The notes below the pieces were generated by a model, which saw only the letters and a program-made list of their open reading frames with translations, did no database searches and was not told the DNA's origin. 64,000 nt of DNA from QHWT01 sp963755695 (GTDB lineage Bacteria; Acidobacteriota; Vicinamibacteria; Vicinamibacterales; 2-12-FULL-66-21): positions 248,001-312,000 of the forward strand of contig CAVWLB010000008.1 of assembly GCA_963755695.1 (NCBI GenBank). Reading direction: 5' to 3'. A program made the translations under genes and the position numbers. The first letter of the stretch is position 1. The number at the start of each line of letters is the position of its first letter. Of the stretch, positions 1 to 8,467 are shown in pieces.

Positions 1-124
1 CAATGAGGAAATCGTCGACGTGCACCCGATGCACCGGCCGCTCGTCTTCCTCGGCATCTTCAGACCCCATGAAGAACTCGCCTGCCGGGATCAGAGCGAG
101 CTCTGGCAGCAACTCGTTCGACAT
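1..124 (-). CDS. Formylglycine-generating-enzyme (SUMF1/EgtB-like) family protein, N-terminal fragment
   Basis: The minus strand from the ATG at 124 reads MSNELLPELALIPAGEFFMG and continues SEDAEEDERPVHRVHVDDF before leaving the window. The IPAGEFFMGS...ERPVHxVxVDDF pattern is the characteristic start of the FGE-sulfatase domain, found in formylglycine-generating enzymes, EgtB-like sulfoxide synthases and many bacterial proteins of unknown substrate. Only about 41 residues are visible, so the catalytic region cannot be checked and no specific reaction should be assigned. It is divergent from the aminotransferase gene that starts at 177. No signal peptide is seen at this start, suggesting a cytoplasmic protein or a start further upstream. 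Confidence 0.75.
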   Translation of the reverse strand, partial: MSNELLPELALIPAGEFFMGSEDAEEDERPVHRVHVDDFLI

Positions 125-176
125 CAATGTCGCCCAAGAGGATAGCGCATGAACGTTTTCGACTACACTGGCGGGC

Positions 177-1316
177 ATGAAGCTGGAGACGTTTGCGCTG
201 GAGCGATTCCAGTCGATCTGGGAGAACCGGGTCGCCTGGAACCTCGCGGAAAGCGGCGTACATCCGCTCCGTGTCACCGACCTGGTGAACACGCCGGAAC
301 TGCAGGTCGAGATGCTCGAGCAAGAGCTCGGCTATCCGCAGACCAACGGCACGTTCGAGCTTCGCTCGCTCATCGCATCGCTCTATCCCGGCGCGACGGC
401 CGAGCACGTCGAGGTCATGAACGGAGGATCCGAAGCCAACTGCGTCGTTCTCCTGCGCCTCCTTCGGCCGGGCGATCACTGCGTGTTCATGACGCCGAAC
501 TACCTGCAGGCAAACGGCCTGGCGCGGGCGCTCGGAGCTGAGGTCACCGGCTGGCCGCTGCGTCTAGTCGGCGGCGACTCTGCGCCACAGTGGAGGGCTG
601 ACGTCGATGAGCTTCGCCGGCTGGTCACCCCAAAGACGCGCGCGATCCTCTTGTGCAATCCCAACAATCCAACGGGCATGCGCCTCGACGAGGCGACACT
701 CGATGAGGTGTGCGGCATCGCCTCGGCCGTGGGCGCGTGGGTCATCGGCGACGAGATTTATCGTGGCGCCGAACGCGAGGCCGACGATACGCCATCGGTA
801 TGGGGACGTTACGAGCGCGCCATCGTCACCAGTGGACTCTCGAAGGCGTACGGCCTCCCCGGTCTTCGAATCGGCTGGGTCGTGGCGCCGCCGGAATTGA
901 TTGCGGATCTCTGGGGGATTCACGACTACACGACGATCGCGCCGGGCGCGATCAACGATCGGCTCGCGCGGATGGCGCTGGCCCCGGAGCGCAGGGCGAC
1001 ACTGCTCGCGCGTACCCGTGGCATCATCCGAACCAACTATCCGGTGCTGAGGCGATGGATCGAGCAGCGTGACGGTATGGTCCACATGCCGCCGGAGGCA
1101 GGCGCGATCGCGTTCGTCAGATATCCGCACGCCATATCGTCAACCGAGCTCACGTCCCGCCTTCGCGACGAGGCCGGCGTACTGATTGTTCCGGGCGACC
1201 ATTTCGACATGGACGGGTACGTGCGCATCGGCTTCGGCTCGGATCCAACCTATCTCGCGCACGCGCTCGATCTCGCCGGAAAGTTTCTCGACGCCGTAAC
1301 AGCGCATGCGCGCTGA
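177..1316 (+). CDS. PLP-dependent class I/II aminotransferase
   Basis: A 379-residue fold-type I aminotransferase. Visible signatures are NPNNPTG (161-167), the cofactor-contacting DEIY (192-195), the Schiff-base lysine K223 in SGLSKAYGLPG and the following arginine (R231) in the GLRIGW motif. The length is normal for the family. The ATG at 177 lacks a strong ribosome-binding site but gives a complete N-terminal domain. The gene overlaps homoserine dehydrogenase by 11 bp, so the two are probably co-translated and may act in aspartate-family or related amino-acid metabolism. The substrate cannot be fixed from sequence. The sequence also resembles aminotransferases of amino-acid-derived metabolite pathways. 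Confidence 0.88.
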   Translation: MKLETFALERFQSIWENRVAWNLAESGVHPLRVTDLVNTPELQVEMLEQELGYPQTNGTFELRSLIASLYPGATAEHVEVMNGGSEANCVVLLRLLRPGDHCVFMTPNYLQANGLARALGAEVTGWPLRLVGGDSAPQWRADVDELRRLVTPKTRAILLCNPNNPTGMRLDEATLDEVCGIASAVGAWVIGDEIYRGAEREADDTPSVWGRYERAIVTSGLSKAYGLPGLRIGWVVAPPELIADLWGIHDYTTIAPGAINDRLARMALAPERRATLLARTRGIIRTNYPVLRRWIEQRDGMVHMPPEAGAIAFVRYPHAISSTELTSRLRDEAGVLIVPGDHFDMDGYVRIGFGSDPTYLAHALDLAGKFLDAVTAHAR

Positions 1317-2380
1317 TCTTGCGCTCGTCGGCTTCGGCCACGTCGGCCGGAGATTTGCGAGGCTGACTCGAGGAACGGCGCGACTGGCTTGCCCTGGATT
1401 ACGAGCTCGATTGCCGCGTCATCGGCATCGCCACCGCGCATCACGGCTGCATCTTCCGCGTCCAGGGGATCGATGCGGTGGAGGCGGCGGGCAGGCAAAA
1501 CCACCAGCCGCTCGACCCTGAGGCAGCGCGGGCGAGCGATAGCTTCGACGTCATCCGTCAGCTCGCCGCGAGCGACAGCCCGCTGAAAATCGTGGTGGAA
1601 ACGACGACCCTGGACATCGCGGCCGGGCAGCCGGCGATCGATCACGTGCGGGCGGCGCTCGAATCCGGATGCCACGTGGTCACCTCGAACAAGGGGCCGG
1701 CCGCGTTCGCCTACGAGGAGCTCAGCGCGCTTGCGGCCGACCGCGGCGTCTCGTTCCTGTTCGAAGGGGCGGTGATGGACGGCGTCCCGATCTTCAATCT
1801 CGTGCGCGAGACGCTGCCGGCGGTCGAGATCCTCGGCTTCCGCGGTGTCATCAACAGCACGACCAATCACATCCTGACCGCGCTCGAGGATGGCGAGAGC
1901 TTCGATGCCGCGCTCGCCCGAATGCAGGCCGACGGGATCGCCGAGGCCGACCCGTCGCTGGACGTCGACGGCTGGGACGCGGCCGCGAAAACGGCGGCAC
2001 TGGCAAACGTGCTGATGCGCGCGCGGATGACGCCGCAGGCGGTGGAGCGGGAAGGGATTGGACAAACTACCGCGCGCCTGGCGATGGCCGCGAAGGGCCG
2101 CGGCGCACGCATACGGCTGGTCGCGTCGGCGAAGCGAACGCCGGGCGGAGTCGCGACGTCCGTGCGCCCGATCGAGTTACCCGAGAGCGATTTGCTCGCG
2201 GGTCTGCGCGGCGTGGCCAACGCGCTCATCCTGCACACCGATCTGCTCGGCGACGTCGCGATGACGCAGCTCGAGAGCGGCTTGACCCAGACGGCGTACG
2301 CGCTGCTCAGCGATCTGGTGACGGTGGGCCGGCGGCATCGGCGAGCGCGGATCGGAGCTGCGCCTGGTCGAATCCGGTGA
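1306..2380 (+). CDS. hom: Homoserine dehydrogenase, interrupted by a +1 frameshift
   Basis: Homoserine dehydrogenase reduces aspartate semialdehyde to homoserine for threonine and methionine synthesis. The N-terminus MRADLALVGFGHVGRRFARL is the Rossmann NAD(P) loop. After codon 20 (1363-1365) one extra base, near 1366, shifts the frame. The second frame then reads LEERRDWLALDYELD and the full dehydrogenase, including VTSNKGP, the INSTTNHIL region and the ADPSLDVDGWDAAAK catalytic region. It is the short form without an ACT domain. The 3-prime end overlaps the convergent glutaredoxin gene by 74 bp. The disruption could be an assembly error, since similar single-base insertions occur elsewhere in the window. 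Confidence 0.85.
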
Positions 2381-2561
2381 TCATGCGGTCGCCAACGAGC
2401 GTCACCGGCACCGACCGCGCCCCGAGCGCCAGCAGCTCGTCGTACGCCTTATCGTCCTCCTCGATATTCCTGGTCTCGAACGTGTGCCCTGCGCGTGAAA
2501 GAAACTCCTTCACCAAGTCGCAAGCGCGTCAGTGGGCGCCGGAGTAGACGATGATCTTCAT
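2307..2561 (-). CDS. Candidate selenocysteine-containing glutaredoxin-like protein (in-frame TGA)
   Basis: Read from the ATG at 2561 the protein begins MKIIVYSGAH, meets an in-frame TGA at 2531-2529, then continues RACDLVKEFLSRAGHTFETR in the same frame and ends with SVPVTLVGDRMITGFDQAQL and a stop at 2307. That is an 84-residue glutaredoxin fold with the cis-proline SVPV motif and the GFD element. The TGA falls exactly where the first cysteine of the CxxC redox motif belongs, giving U-R-A-C. A perfectly placed hairpin follows (separate entry). This is the pattern of a bacterial selenoprotein. The alternative is a TGC-to-TGA error or mutation. No selA/B/C/D gene lies in the window. A conventional gene finder would start after the TGA and lose the active site. 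Confidence 0.68.
2495..2513 (-). promoter_or_regulatory. SECIS-like stem-loop just 3-prime of the in-frame UGA
   Basis: The minus-strand RNA GUGAAGGAGUUUCUUUCAC folds into an 8-bp stem (one G-U pair) capped by GUU. It starts 16 nt after the UGA and its apical G lies 24 nt after the UGA, inside the 16-37 nt window expected for bacterial SECIS elements, which need a short stem-loop with a G in the first loop positions to recruit SelB. It sits inside the coding sequence, as bacterial SECIS elements do. Confidence 0.55.
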
Positions 2562-2574
2562 CTCGAAATGTGCT

Positions 2575-2689
2575 GATTGGTGGATGGGTAGTTTAAGAGC
2601 CGCCCCTAGAGAGCGATTGTAGGTCCAGTTCGTCAGTCCGAGCAATCTGCCTGAATCACCAATTCTCCAAATCCCCAAATCACCAATTG
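2575..2689. repeat. AT-rich short repeats of the AATCACCA type, two inverted patches
   Basis: The left patch (about 2575-2592) reads gattggtggatggg. The right patch (2654-2689) reads aatcaccaattctccaaatc and on to caccaatt. They are partly reverse-complementary. The right patch ends two bases before the CoA-transferase start codon, leaving no recognisable Shine-Dalgarno sequence. The same motif recurs near 13.4 kb and 34.3-34.5 kb. Confidence 0.6.
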
Positions 2690-2691
2690 AC

Positions 2692-3897
2692 ATGACCTGT
2701 CTCGAGGGATTGACCGTCATCGACTTCAGCCGGGTGCTGTCCGGGCCGTTCTGTACCATGCAGCTCGCGGACCTGGGGGCACGAGTCATCAAGATCGAGC
2801 AGCCCGGCCGTGGTGATGACACGCGCGCGTGGGGGCCGCCTTTCCTTCAGGGTGAAAGCGCGTACTTCCTGAGCATCAATCGCAACAAAGAAAGCCTCGC
2901 ACTCGACTTGAAACATGAGGCGGCATCGCGGATCGTTCACCGGCTACTCGAGCGTGCCGACGTCCTGGTGGAGAATTTTCGCCCCGGAACAATGGCTCGT
3001 CTCGGCCTCGAACCCTCGGCGGTGATGGCCAGGTATCCTCGTCTCGTCTACTGTTCGATCTCCGGTTTCGGTCAGACCGGTCCGCGGCGAGCCGAGCCTG
3101 GATACGACGCGATGATGCAGGCCGAGGGAGGGCTGATGAGTATTACCGGCGCTGCGGATGGCCCGCCGTTTCGACTCGGCGTGGCCATTGCCGATATCGC
3201 GACCGGCCTCTTCGCCGCGCAGGGGATCCTGGGAGCGCTTTACGCGCGCGAGCGGACCGGACGCGGCCAGCACGTGGACGTGGCGATGCTCGATTCGGTG
3301 GCGGCGTTGCTGACCTACCAGGCGGCAATTGCATTCGCCACCGGCAGCACGCCGGTGCGGATGGGCAACCGGCATCCGTCGATCGCGCCCTACGACATCT
3401 TCAGCGTGTCGGATGGAGATTTCGTGCTGTCGGTCGGCAACGACGAGCAGTTCAGGCGCCTCGCGGCGTTGCTGAAGAGGCCGGAGCTGGCTACCGATTC
3501 GCGCTTCGCAACCAACGCGTCGCGCGTCACGAATTACGACGCGCTTCGTTCAGCGCTTCAGACCCTCTTCGCCACGTGGTCGCGCGAAGATCTGCTGCGA
3601 CAATTGACCGCTGCAGGTGTGCCTTCCGGCGCCGTGCGGAGCGTACCCGAGGCGCTTGCCGATCCGCAGCTCCATGCGCGCAACATGATCGTGAATCTAG
3701 CGCACGCCACGATCGGCGCCGTGCGGGTACTCGGGAGTCCCGTGAAAATGTCCGACACGCCACCGGCCATCAAGAGCGCGCCGCCGGCGCTTGGTCAGCA
3801 CACGCGGTCGATCCTGCGCCACGATGTTGGACTGAAGGAGGACGAGATTCGCTCGCTGGCAGACGCGCGCGCGATTGGCGAAATCAGCGCTGGATGA
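2692..3897 (+). CDS. Class III CoA-transferase (CaiB/BaiF, formyl-CoA transferase-like)
   Basis: A 401-residue family III CoA-transferase, which moves CoA between carboxylic acids through an aspartyl-CoA thioester. The N-terminus LEGLTVIDFSRVLSGPFCTM and VIKIEQPGRGDDTR are family hallmarks. The expected catalytic aspartate is D139 in EPGYDAMMQAEGG. The length is normal. The specific acid donor and acceptor (oxalate, carnitine, succinate, itaconate and others) cannot be told from sequence. It stands alone, preceded by short repeats, and its last 14 bp overlap the convergent hypothetical gene at 3884. Confidence 0.9.
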   Translation: MTCLEGLTVIDFSRVLSGPFCTMQLADLGARVIKIEQPGRGDDTRAWGPPFLQGESAYFLSINRNKESLALDLKHEAASRIVHRLLERADVLVENFRPGTMARLGLEPSAVMARYPRLVYCSISGFGQTGPRRAEPGYDAMMQAEGGLMSITGAADGPPFRLGVAIADIATGLFAAQGILGALYARERTGRGQHVDVAMLDSVAALLTYQAAIAFATGSTPVRMGNRHPSIAPYDIFSVSDGDFVLSVGNDEQFRRLAALLKRPELATDSRFATNASRVTNYDALRSALQTLFATWSREDLLRQLTAAGVPSGAVRSVPEALADPQLHARNMIVNLAHATIGAVRVLGSPVKMSDTPPAIKSAPPALGQHTRSILRHDVGLKEDEIRSLADARAIGEISAG

Positions 3898-4306
3898 ACG
3901 GAATCAGTTCCTCGAGCAACACCGTCACGACCCTTTCCTCGGTGAGCTCTCCGATGTTCCTGCCCAGCGGCCGCTCGGTCTCGACGCTGCGGCGGCCGCG
4001 CCCGCGGCTGGTGTGCACCATCACGGCCGGGACGTCGCCGTCCGTGTCGAGTGCAATCTCGAGGTAGTCGTCGGGTGAGAATTCCGCAGCCAGACGAACC
4101 GCTTGTCCAGGCGTCAGCACCTTGAACCGGTGCCCTTCCGCGATCAGCGCCTGCGCGATGGTGTGCATCGCGGGCACGGCGAGGCCGGAAAGAAACTGTT
4201 CGTACTCGTGCGACGCCTGGTCGATGCGCGTACGGCGCTCCGCCGACCGGCGCTTGGCTTCCTCGATGGCGCCGCGCAGGCGGCGCCGGATGTCCGACAC
4301 TTCCAT
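3884..4306 (-). CDS. Conserved-looking hypothetical protein, coupled to the PilT-like gene
   Basis: A 140-residue soluble protein with no signal peptide or membrane segment. The N-terminal 50 residues (IRRRLRGAIEEAKRRSAERR) are charged and likely helical or coiled-coil. The rest is mixed alpha/beta. Its ATG shares a base with the stop codon of the upstream PilT-like gene (TGATG), so the two are translationally coupled and probably work together in the same motility or secretion process. No family was recognised. Confidence 0.7.
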   Translation of the reverse strand: MEVSDIRRRLRGAIEEAKRRSAERRTRIDQASHEYEQFLSGLAVPAMHTIAQALIAEGHRFKVLTPGQAVRLAAEFSPDDYLEIALDTDGDVPAVMVHTSRGRGRRSVETERPLGRNIGELTEERVVTVLLEELIPFIQR

Positions 4307-7300
4307 CAGGCGGGCTTCTCCGCGAACGACGTGTCGACTCCTTCCTGCCGCAGCGCGGCGAGCAGGGATTCCTTGTCGAACGCTTTTCTGTACGCTTCCG
4401 CCACGTGCACCGTGCCCTCGCGCACGAGTGCCGTGAGCACGTCGTTCAAGGGCATCATGCCATGCCGCCGGCCAGTTTCCATCGCAACGGGAAGCTGATC
4501 GGTTTTTGCCTCCTGGATGAGACCGGCGACCGCTGCCGTATTCAACAACACTTCCCGCGCGGCCACGCGGCCGCCTCGGGTACGGCCAACCAGTACCTCC
4601 GCCACCACCCCCCGCAGCGATTCGGCAATCGCTGTTCGAGCATCCGAGCCGTTCGACGGCAGCAGTTCGAGGAGGCGCTCCACCGCCGCGACCGTGGACG
4701 AGGCGGGAAGCGACGCAAACACGAGACGACCGGACTCTGCCGCCTCGAACGCGGCGGTCGCGACCTCGGCAGACGAGAGCTCGCCGATGAAGAGAACGTC
4801 AGCATCCTCGCGCACGGCAGAGCGGACCGCCGAGGCGACGGCTCCGTTCTCGCTGTCGACCTCGCGCTGGCTGACGAACGAGCGCTGACTCTCGTGCACG
4901 AACTCGATTTGCGATTCGATCGTGATCACATGATCGCTGCGCGTGCGGTTGATCAGGTCGACGAAGCCGCTCATCAGCGTCGACTTCCCGTTCAGCCGCG
5001 GGCCGGTCACCAGCACGAGGCCATCGGATTGCGCGCAGAGCGCCTGGACTTCAGGGCTGAGGCCAAGGTGGTCCGCCGAGATCGCCTGCGGCGGGATCAT
5101 CCGGAAGATGAGGCCGGGTCCGCGATGATCCCGGAACGTCATGCAGCGGACACGTCCCACCTCGGGCACGTCGGCGATCCACTCGGCGGACGTGCCGCGC
5201 TCCCATGCGTCCCGCACGGTTTCCGGCGCGAGCTCCAGCGCCAAATGGGCGATGTCGCTCTCCTGGAGCGGCGTACCGGTGCCGATCTCGAGCGCGCTGA
5301 TGTCGCCGCCGGCGCGCACCATCGGACGGGACCGCGCGACGAGGTAGACCGTCGATGCGCCGCGCGCTGCGGCCGCACGAAGCAGCTCGTCGATCGAGAA
5401 TTCCGGTGCACCGTCCGCCGTCGTTGAAGACGTCGACTCCTTGCGGACGGGTTGCTGCACCAGCGGCGCCACCGCTGGTTGGACTGTTGGCTCGGGGGTC
5501 GGTACTGATGCCATCACGGGTTCGGGTTGGACAATGGGAACGGTCGGCGTCTCGCTCTGGACAGCAGCGGACGGTGCTTCTGCCGGGACCACGGCCGGCG
5601 CGCCTGCGAATTCCGGTTCTGCCACGGACGGATTCACAGCGGGTTCGAGCACTGTAGAGGAAACGGGCTCGGGCGGTGACGAGGGTTCCTGCCCCAGCAT
5701 CGTCGACGGCCCTGACCCGAGCATCGGGGAAGGCAGACGGAACGCCTCCTCCACGTCGAAGTCTTCTGCGAGCGCTGCCGGCTCCCACGACGGCCCGCCA
5801 CCCGCCACCGCGGGCAAGCCGTCCGACGCAATGGCGATGCGCTCGAACACACGTGGTTCCTCGAGAGCCTGATCACCTGGAATGTCTTCGGTGAACGTAA
5901 AAAGTTGTGGCTGCTCGTCTGCGGTCAGCGCGACGCGCTCCGGCTCTCCTTCGATCTCAACCGGTTCCAGTGCAAAACTTTCGGCGGATGGCGGAACGAG
6001 ATAGAACCCTTCCGCGAGCACGACCGGCGGATATGCCGCCGCCATACCGGCGAGCACCAGCTGGTGTTCTGGAATCGTGACGACGGGCTCCGGCACGCAA
6101 TCCGGAAGTTCGGGCTCGAGGAGCTCCTGCTCGTCCGGCGCGTACTCGTCGACGCACGCAACCGGCGGGCCCTCGACGCCGGCTGCAAGGAGCTCTGACG
6201 AGGCCTCTTCCCCAGGCGCGATGAAGTCCGTCGGCGTCAGCTCGGTCGGCTCGGCGTCGTGTCTGAATTCCTCGGCAAACGTTTCCGGTTTGGACTCTTG
6301 CCCGAGCGGCATCAAAGGCTCGACCGTGGAGATCATCGGAGCGTATTCGAGCTCCGAGGCACTCGCGATCGGCTCCAGCTCCGGCGCAATCGCGATTGAA
6401 TCCACCTGGGAAGCAAGCGCCGTCGGCGCCGGCACATCCTCCGGTGGCGCTGCCTTGACCACTAGTGGTTCGGGTGCGATTGATTCCGGCGCGGGCTCGA
6501 ATGAAACTGGTTCAGGCTCGGTTTCGGGTTCCGGCCAGCGATGATGATCAATCTCGGCGGGCGCGGCCTCCAATGTGTCGCCGCCGCCGGCATCCGACAA
6601 GCTGGCAGCACTGTCGGCGAGCAGCGCGTCGACGTCCGCTTCCGTGGGTGCGTCCTGGTCGACGTCGTAGACAATCTCGAACGGCGCGTCGGCCATTTCA
6701 TCTCGCCCGACACGGGCTTCAGCCGCCGGCTCTTCGAAATGGATCGGCGCTGTGAGATCGTCGCCGCTTGCTGCGGCCGGCGATTCCATGACGGCAAACT
6801 GGTCGACCGCTTCAATCGTGTCTGCGACGTAGACTGGCTGCTCGATCGGCGGCGCGACTGGCTCGTGGATCGGCTCCGCGTCAGGCACCGCCACGGGCGT
6901 TTCGGTCGATGGTTCGATCTGCGGTTCGATCGCGGCGACCTGCGGTTCGGCTGCGGCGACCTGCGGCTCGGCCGCCGGTTCTGACAGAGACAGCGGTTCG
7001 TCCGGCGCAGGAGTTTCGACGACAACCGGTGCTTCCTTCGGACGCCGCCGCACTTCCACCCAGATCTCGTCCCCGGCCCGCGCCGCGATCACGCTGAACC
7101 GCGCGCCCTTCTCCGGGGCGTCGATTTGATATTCGATCGCGCCGAGCTCGGTGAGTGCCTGTCGCTCGTCGACCGGCAGAATCTGTCCGAGCAGGCCGAG
7201 CAAAGCTTCTGAGGTGAGGACTCGTGTCGACAAGTCGACGTGGCCCCACAGCAGCGGACCGCGGAATTCACTCATTGCCGACGTGGCGGTGACGATGTAC

Positions 7301-7380
7301 GGCTTCTCGCCGACGTGCATCACCAATGCGTCGCCTTCGAGGCGGACGATCGCGTCGAGCAATGAATCGAGCAGGTTCAC
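4306..7380 (-). CDS. PilT/GspE-type ATPase with duplicated N-domain and long acidic linker
   Basis: 1024 residues from a GTG start. Residues 1-115 resemble a PilT N-domain. Residues 116-660 are a Pro/Glu/Ala-rich, probably disordered linker with near repeats such as EPQVAAAEPQVAAIEPQIEP. Residues 661-790 form a second PilT-type N-domain, and the ATPase core starts at 793. Key ATPase motifs are altered: Walker A is GPRLNGKST, the Asp box reads ITIESQIEF instead of ITIEDPIEF, and the His-box position reads SLPASS instead of TLHTSS. Walker B GEL is kept. Ordinary PilT is about 350-400 residues. It may be a regulatory or assembly-linked relative of type IV pilus motors rather than a full motor. 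Confidence in the family is high, in the function low. Confidence 0.82.
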   Translation of the reverse strand: MNLLDSLLDAIVRLEGDALVMHVGEKPYIVTATSAMSEFRGPLLWGHVDLSTRVLTSEALLGLLGQILPVDERQALTELGAIEYQIDAPEKGARFSVIAARAGDEIWVEVRRRPKEAPVVVETPAPDEPLSLSEPAAEPQVAAAEPQVAAIEPQIEPSTETPVAVPDAEPIHEPVAPPIEQPVYVADTIEAVDQFAVMESPAAASGDDLTAPIHFEEPAAEARVGRDEMADAPFEIVYDVDQDAPTEADVDALLADSAASLSDAGGGDTLEAAPAEIDHHRWPEPETEPEPVSFEPAPESIAPEPLVVKAAPPEDVPAPTALASQVDSIAIAPELEPIASASELEYAPMISTVEPLMPLGQESKPETFAEEFRHDAEPTELTPTDFIAPGEEASSELLAAGVEGPPVACVDEYAPDEQELLEPELPDCVPEPVVTIPEHQLVLAGMAAAYPPVVLAEGFYLVPPSAESFALEPVEIEGEPERVALTADEQPQLFTFTEDIPGDQALEEPRVFERIAIASDGLPAVAGGGPSWEPAALAEDFDVEEAFRLPSPMLGSGPSTMLGQEPSSPPEPVSSTVLEPAVNPSVAEPEFAGAPAVVPAEAPSAAVQSETPTVPIVQPEPVMASVPTPEPTVQPAVAPLVQQPVRKESTSSTTADGAPEFSIDELLRAAAARGASTVYLVARSRPMVRAGGDISALEIGTGTPLQESDIAHLALELAPETVRDAWERGTSAEWIADVPEVGRVRCMTFRDHRGPGLIFRMIPPQAISADHLGLSPEVQALCAQSDGLVLVTGPRLNGKSTLMSGFVDLINRTRSDHVITIESQIEFVHESQRSFVSQREVDSENGAVASAVRSAVREDADVLFIGELSSAEVATAAFEAAESGRLVFASLPASSTVAAVERLLELLPSNGSDARTAIAESLRGVVAEVLVGRTRGGRVAAREVLLNTAAVAGLIQEAKTDQLPVAMETGRRHGMMPLNDVLTALVREGTVHVAEAYRKAFDKESLLAALRQEGVDTSFAEKPA

Positions 7381-7437
7381 GCTAGTAATCCCACCACCAA
7401 TGTCGGACCGCCCCCCGCCACGCTTTACCGGAGCAAC

Positions 7438-7842
7438 TCAGGGTGGCGTCGCGTAAATGCGCACCATTTCCACGAGTTTGTAACCGCGTGTCTGATACGG
7501 AGGCACGATGCGTTCCGCCCGCAAGTACTGCAGCATGCCCGCATCGCCGTAATCCGGTTCGCCAATCTCGGTGCGCGCTGCCAATGCCAACTCCAAGCCA
7601 GAAAGCGTCATCCGCAATCGGCGGCCCCGAAGCAGCCCGTGGCGGTGGAATGTGACGTAGATTTCGTTGCTGATGAAGCTGAAGTCGGACTCGGCCCGCG
7701 AGGCCGGCGCATCCTCGACGCGCACGCGGCGCACCGGCGCGATGACGCTCAGTGCATCAATGAGCAGCCGCGTAAATGCGCCGTCACCCGACCACCGGCT
7801 CGTGTCGAGTTCCACGCGGCGGATGGTAACAGGTTGAAACAA
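7438..7842 (-). CDS. Hypothetical protein
   Basis: A 134-residue protein beginning MFQPVTIRRVELDTSRWSGD, with mixed charged and hydrophobic segments (LRMTLSGLELALAARTEIG, GYKLVEMVRIYATPP) that look like a small alpha/beta domain. No signal peptide or metal motif. It lies 57 bp upstream of the PilT-like gene on the same strand and may belong to that transcription unit. Family not recognised. The 217 bp between it and the cupredoxin gene contains no gene that I can support. Confidence 0.6.
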   Translation of the reverse strand: MFQPVTIRRVELDTSRWSGDGAFTRLLIDALSVIAPVRRVRVEDAPASRAESDFSFISNEIYVTFHRHGLLRGRRLRMTLSGLELALAARTEIGEPDYGDAGMLQYLRAERIVPPYQTRGYKLVEMVRIYATPP

Positions 7843-8059
7843 ATGACCGGTGAGGACGCCGCTGTGGCGGTAATACGGCGAAGGCCGAGCGATCGGATGT
7901 CAGCCGAGTGAGGATGCGCCTTCGGGGGACAGCGCCATCAGATCGACCACGAGAATGTAACCAATAATACGTATTCGTTAGTCTTCAGGCGGGCACGTTC
8001 AATTCTGGTCCGGGGTCCCTGGACGGCGACGTTCCCGATCCGGGCCGGGCCGGTCGCGA

Positions 8060-8449
8060 TCATTCGACCTCGACCGCTCCCCGCATGGATGCCGAGTGAG
8101 GGGTGCAGCGGTAGGACACCGAGCTGCGGCCCTCGGGAACACGAAACGTGACCGCCCGCTCCCCCTTTCCGTCAATCGCCGGTACGGCAACGTGCCATTC
8201 GCCGATCTTCAGATCGTGTCGCATGCCCTCGTCCTCGTTGCGAAGAACAAGGCGGATGCGTTCTCCCGCCCGGAGCTTGAGTGTTGGATTCGGTGCCGGC
8301 TGCCCCTCGACGTAAAACGTCTTGTCGATGATGACCAGGCGAAGGTCGCGAGCGTACTCGCGAGACGCTCCCAGCATCGGCAGCAGCCCGGCGCCGGCGA
8401 GGAGCGCCCCTACGATCACCCCCACGCGAACCGACGTCTTCACTACCAT
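8060..8449 (-). CDS. Cupredoxin-like exported copper protein
   Basis: 129 residues. An N-terminal hydrophobic segment (residues 8-26) suggests export or membrane anchoring. A cupredoxin domain follows with a plausible type 1 copper set: H78 in RHDLKIGEW, then C115, H118 and M122 in YRCTPHSASM. The last gene of a minus-strand metal operon, it follows the ZIP transporter by 18 bp and the multicopper oxidase before it. It probably carries electrons or binds copper in the periplasm. The exact partner is unknown. Confidence 0.82.
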   Translation of the reverse strand: MVVKTSVRVGVIVGALLAGAGLLPMLGASREYARDLRLVIIDKTFYVEGQPAPNPTLKLRAGERIRLVLRNEDEGMRHDLKIGEWHVAVPAIDGKGERAVTFRVPEGRSSVSYRCTPHSASMRGAVEVE

Positions 8450-8467
8450 GTTTCCTTTGTTATCCTG

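Noticed and set aside
4405..5427. Plus-strand 340-codon frame inside the PilT-like gene
   Set aside because: Arg/His-rich product typical of antisense reading in high-GC DNA; no family motif.
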